Below are positions 62,662 to 64,000 of a DNA stretch of 64,000 nucleotides, piece after piece. Made by a program: the position numbers and the translations under genes. Under the pieces are notes generated by a model. That model saw nothing but the letters and a program-made list of their open reading frames with translations. It searched no databases and was not told where the DNA came from. Position 1 is the stretch's first letter. Each line of letters begins with the position of its first letter. The DNA is from Scandinavium sp002470465 (GTDB taxonomy: Bacteria > Pseudomonadota > Gammaproteobacteria > Enterobacterales > Enterobacteriaceae): assembly GCF_040750395.1 (NCBI RefSeq), contig NZ_JBFLVD010000014.1, positions 124,001-188,000 on the forward strand. The letters run 5' to 3'.

Positions 62662-64000
62662 ATGCAAAACCTTTTCAGGCAGCTTCTGCTCTGCCTGCTC
62701 TGGCTATGGCTGCCTGTCAGCCATGCCGCCGATACGGGCTGGCTGCGCGCCGCCGATAACGATCATGCCAGCATCAGGCTGCGAGCTCAGGCTCAGCAGG
62801 CGGGTGATGCGCGTCTGCTGCTGGATGTGGCCCTCGAAAAAGGCTGGAAAACCTACTGGCGTTCGCCGGGAGAAGGCGGCATCGCGCCCGCCATTAAGTG
62901 GCAGACGCCGCTGGAGATGGACTGGCGCTGGCCGGTGCCGCAGCGGTTTGAGGTGGCGGGTATTTCCACTCAGGGCTACCATGGCAACGTAACGTTTCCG
63001 GTAACCCTGCGTGGCAAACTGCCTGAAAAGCTCAGCGGCGTGCTGACGCTTTCAACCTGCAGCAACGTCTGTATCCTGACCGACTATCCGTTCTCGCTCG
63101 ATCTCAGCGCGCCAGCCGGGGCGGATTTCAGCTACGACTTCACGCGTGCCATGGGCACTTTGCCGCTTAAGGATGGCTTAACGTCGCAGCTTGAGGCGGG
63201 CTACGGCGCGGGCAAGCTGACGGTTACCGCAACCCGTGATGCGGGCTGGCAAAAACCGGAGCTGTTTATCGACACCCTGGCGGATACCGACTTCGGCAAG
63301 CCAAATTATCAGGTTGAAGGACAAAATCTCACCGTCACGGTGCCGGTCAGCGATGGCTGGGGTGAAGCCGCGCCGGAGCTGCGGGGTAAAACGCTCTCCG
63401 TTGTGTTAGCCGACAGCGGGCAGGCACAGGAAAGCCGTGTGAAGGTAGGCGAAGCCAGCATGGCGGACAACTCGTTTTCACTCGGCTGGGTGCTGCTGAT
63501 GGCGCTGGCAGGCGGGCTTATCCTTAACGTGATGCCGTGTGTATTGCCGGTGCTGGCGATGAAACTTGGCAGCATCATGCAGGCACAAGGTGCCGATCGC
63601 CGCAGCGTGCGCCTGCAGTTTATGGCCTCGAGCGCCGGGATCGTCACTTCTTTCCTCGTACTGGCGCTGATGATGACGGCGCTGCGCCTCAGCAACCAGG
63701 CGCTGGGCTGGGGCATTCAGTTCCAGAACCCGTGGTTTATCGCCGGGATGGCGCTGGTGATGGTGCTGTTCAGCGCCAGCCTGCTGGGCCTGTTTGAAAT
63801 CCGGCTTTCTTCGGGCGTGTCTACGTTCCTCGCCACCCGCGGCGGCAACAACCTGCGCGGGCATTTCTTACAGGGCGCATTTGCCACGCTGCTGGCGACG
63901 CCTTGCACCGCGCCGTTTCTCGGTACGGCGGTATCCGTTGCGCTACTCGCGCCTCTGCCGCTGCTGTGGGGGCTGTTCCTCGCAATGGGGATCGGCATGA
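62662..64000 (+). CDS. scsB: Suppressor of copper sensitivity protein ScsB, DsbD-like (5' part only)
   Basis: 446 codons run open to the window end, so the C-terminus is missing. A signal peptide (LLLCLLWLWLPVSHAADTGW) and a periplasmic DsbD-alpha-like domain of about 250 residues come first. That domain contains TCSNVCILTDYPFSLDL. The DsbD-type membrane domain starts near residue 274 with GWVLLMALAGGLILNVMPC and VLPVLAMKLG, where cysteine follows MP, and LLATPCTAPFLG near 413 supplies the second membrane cysteine. ScsB passes electrons from thioredoxin to periplasmic ScsC and protects against copper. ACGGAGAAAC precedes the ATG. Confidence 0.94.
   Translation, partial: MQNLFRQLLLCLLWLWLPVSHAADTGWLRAADNDHASIRLRAQAQQAGDARLLLDVALEKGWKTYWRSPGEGGIAPAIKWQTPLEMDWRWPVPQRFEVAGISTQGYHGNVTFPVTLRGKLPEKLSGVLTLSTCSNVCILTDYPFSLDLSAPAGADFSYDFTRAMGTLPLKDGLTSQLEAGYGAGKLTVTATRDAGWQKPELFIDTLADTDFGKPNYQVEGQNLTVTVPVSDGWGEAAPELRGKTLSVVLADSGQAQESRVKVGEASMADNSFSLGWVLLMALAGGLILNVMPCVLPVLAMKLGSIMQAQGADRRSVRLQFMASSAGIVTSFLVLALMMTALRLSNQALGWGIQFQNPWFIAGMALVMVLFSASLLGLFEIRLSSGVSTFLATRGGNNLRGHFLQGAFATLLATPCTAPFLGTAVSVALLAPLPLLWGLFLAMGIGM

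Overview
The window is a chromosomal segment from a member of the Enterobacteriaceae. Gene content, protein lengths and gene order follow the Escherichia coli aga-gar-rnpB-tdc-yha-yqj-exu-uxa-sstT-alx-rlmG-fadH-patA-aer region closely. The lsr operon lies between fadH and patA, scsA/scsB-type genes are at the right end, and many REP/BIME repeats and CCCTCTCCC-type palindromes are present. This suggests Enterobacter or a close relative such as Lelliottia or Leclercia rather than E. coli itself; the genus is inferred, not proven. No tRNA, CRISPR array, transposase or integrase was seen.

Layout, left to right. (1) 1-5267, sugar acid and amino sugar catabolism: 5' part of kbaZ with divergent agaR and AgaR-like operators, then garD divergent from a shortened garL-garR operon that lacks garP and garK. 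(2) 5311-5956, rnpB (RNase P RNA) with its promoter, terminator and downstream tandem repeats. (3) 5957-15250, an accessory island in the rnpB-tdc interval. It holds a double-glycine-leader, glycine-rich microcin-like precursor with a two-helix immunity candidate, flanked by direct repeats. A hydroxamate-type iron uptake locus follows: AraC regulator, TonB receptor, FhuD-like, FhuB-like and a SyrD/PvdE-type ABC protein. Diverged copies of a roughly 115-base sequence bracket the iron locus. A YhcN-like periplasmic protein ends the island. (4) 15251-24187, the anaerobic threonine/serine operon tdcABCDEG, without tdcF. (5) 24240-31167, yhaL-yhaK / yhaJ / yhaH / yqjG / yqjF / yqjE-yqjK-yqjD-yqjC / mzrA-yqjA: redox and stress genes. 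(6) 31447-37075, the hexuronate regulon exuR, exuT / uxaC-uxaA with ExuR-type and CRP sites. (7) 37174-44940, sstT, alx with its yybP-ykoY leader, ygjR, ygjP, rlmG and fadH.

(8) 45129-53660, the complete autoinducer-2 system lsrK-lsrR / lsrACDBFG. (9) 53681-58050, a duplicated BIME, patA, aer (with a sigma-28 promoter) and a Fur-box-preceded yqjH without yqjI. (10) 58170-59150, a coiled-coil protein with an HPD motif. (11) 59386-61955, a second methionine-type ABC importer behind four tandem MetJ boxes. (12) 62242-64000, an scsA-like gene and the 5' part of scsB.

The strongest candidates for something undescribed are the microcin-like pair at 6171-6798 and the iron locus at 7154-14684. The iron locus has a FhuB-type permease but no FhuC-type ATPase, and carries an exporter-fold ABC protein instead. 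Neither candidate has local export or maturation genes that would complete the picture, so their functions are inferred.
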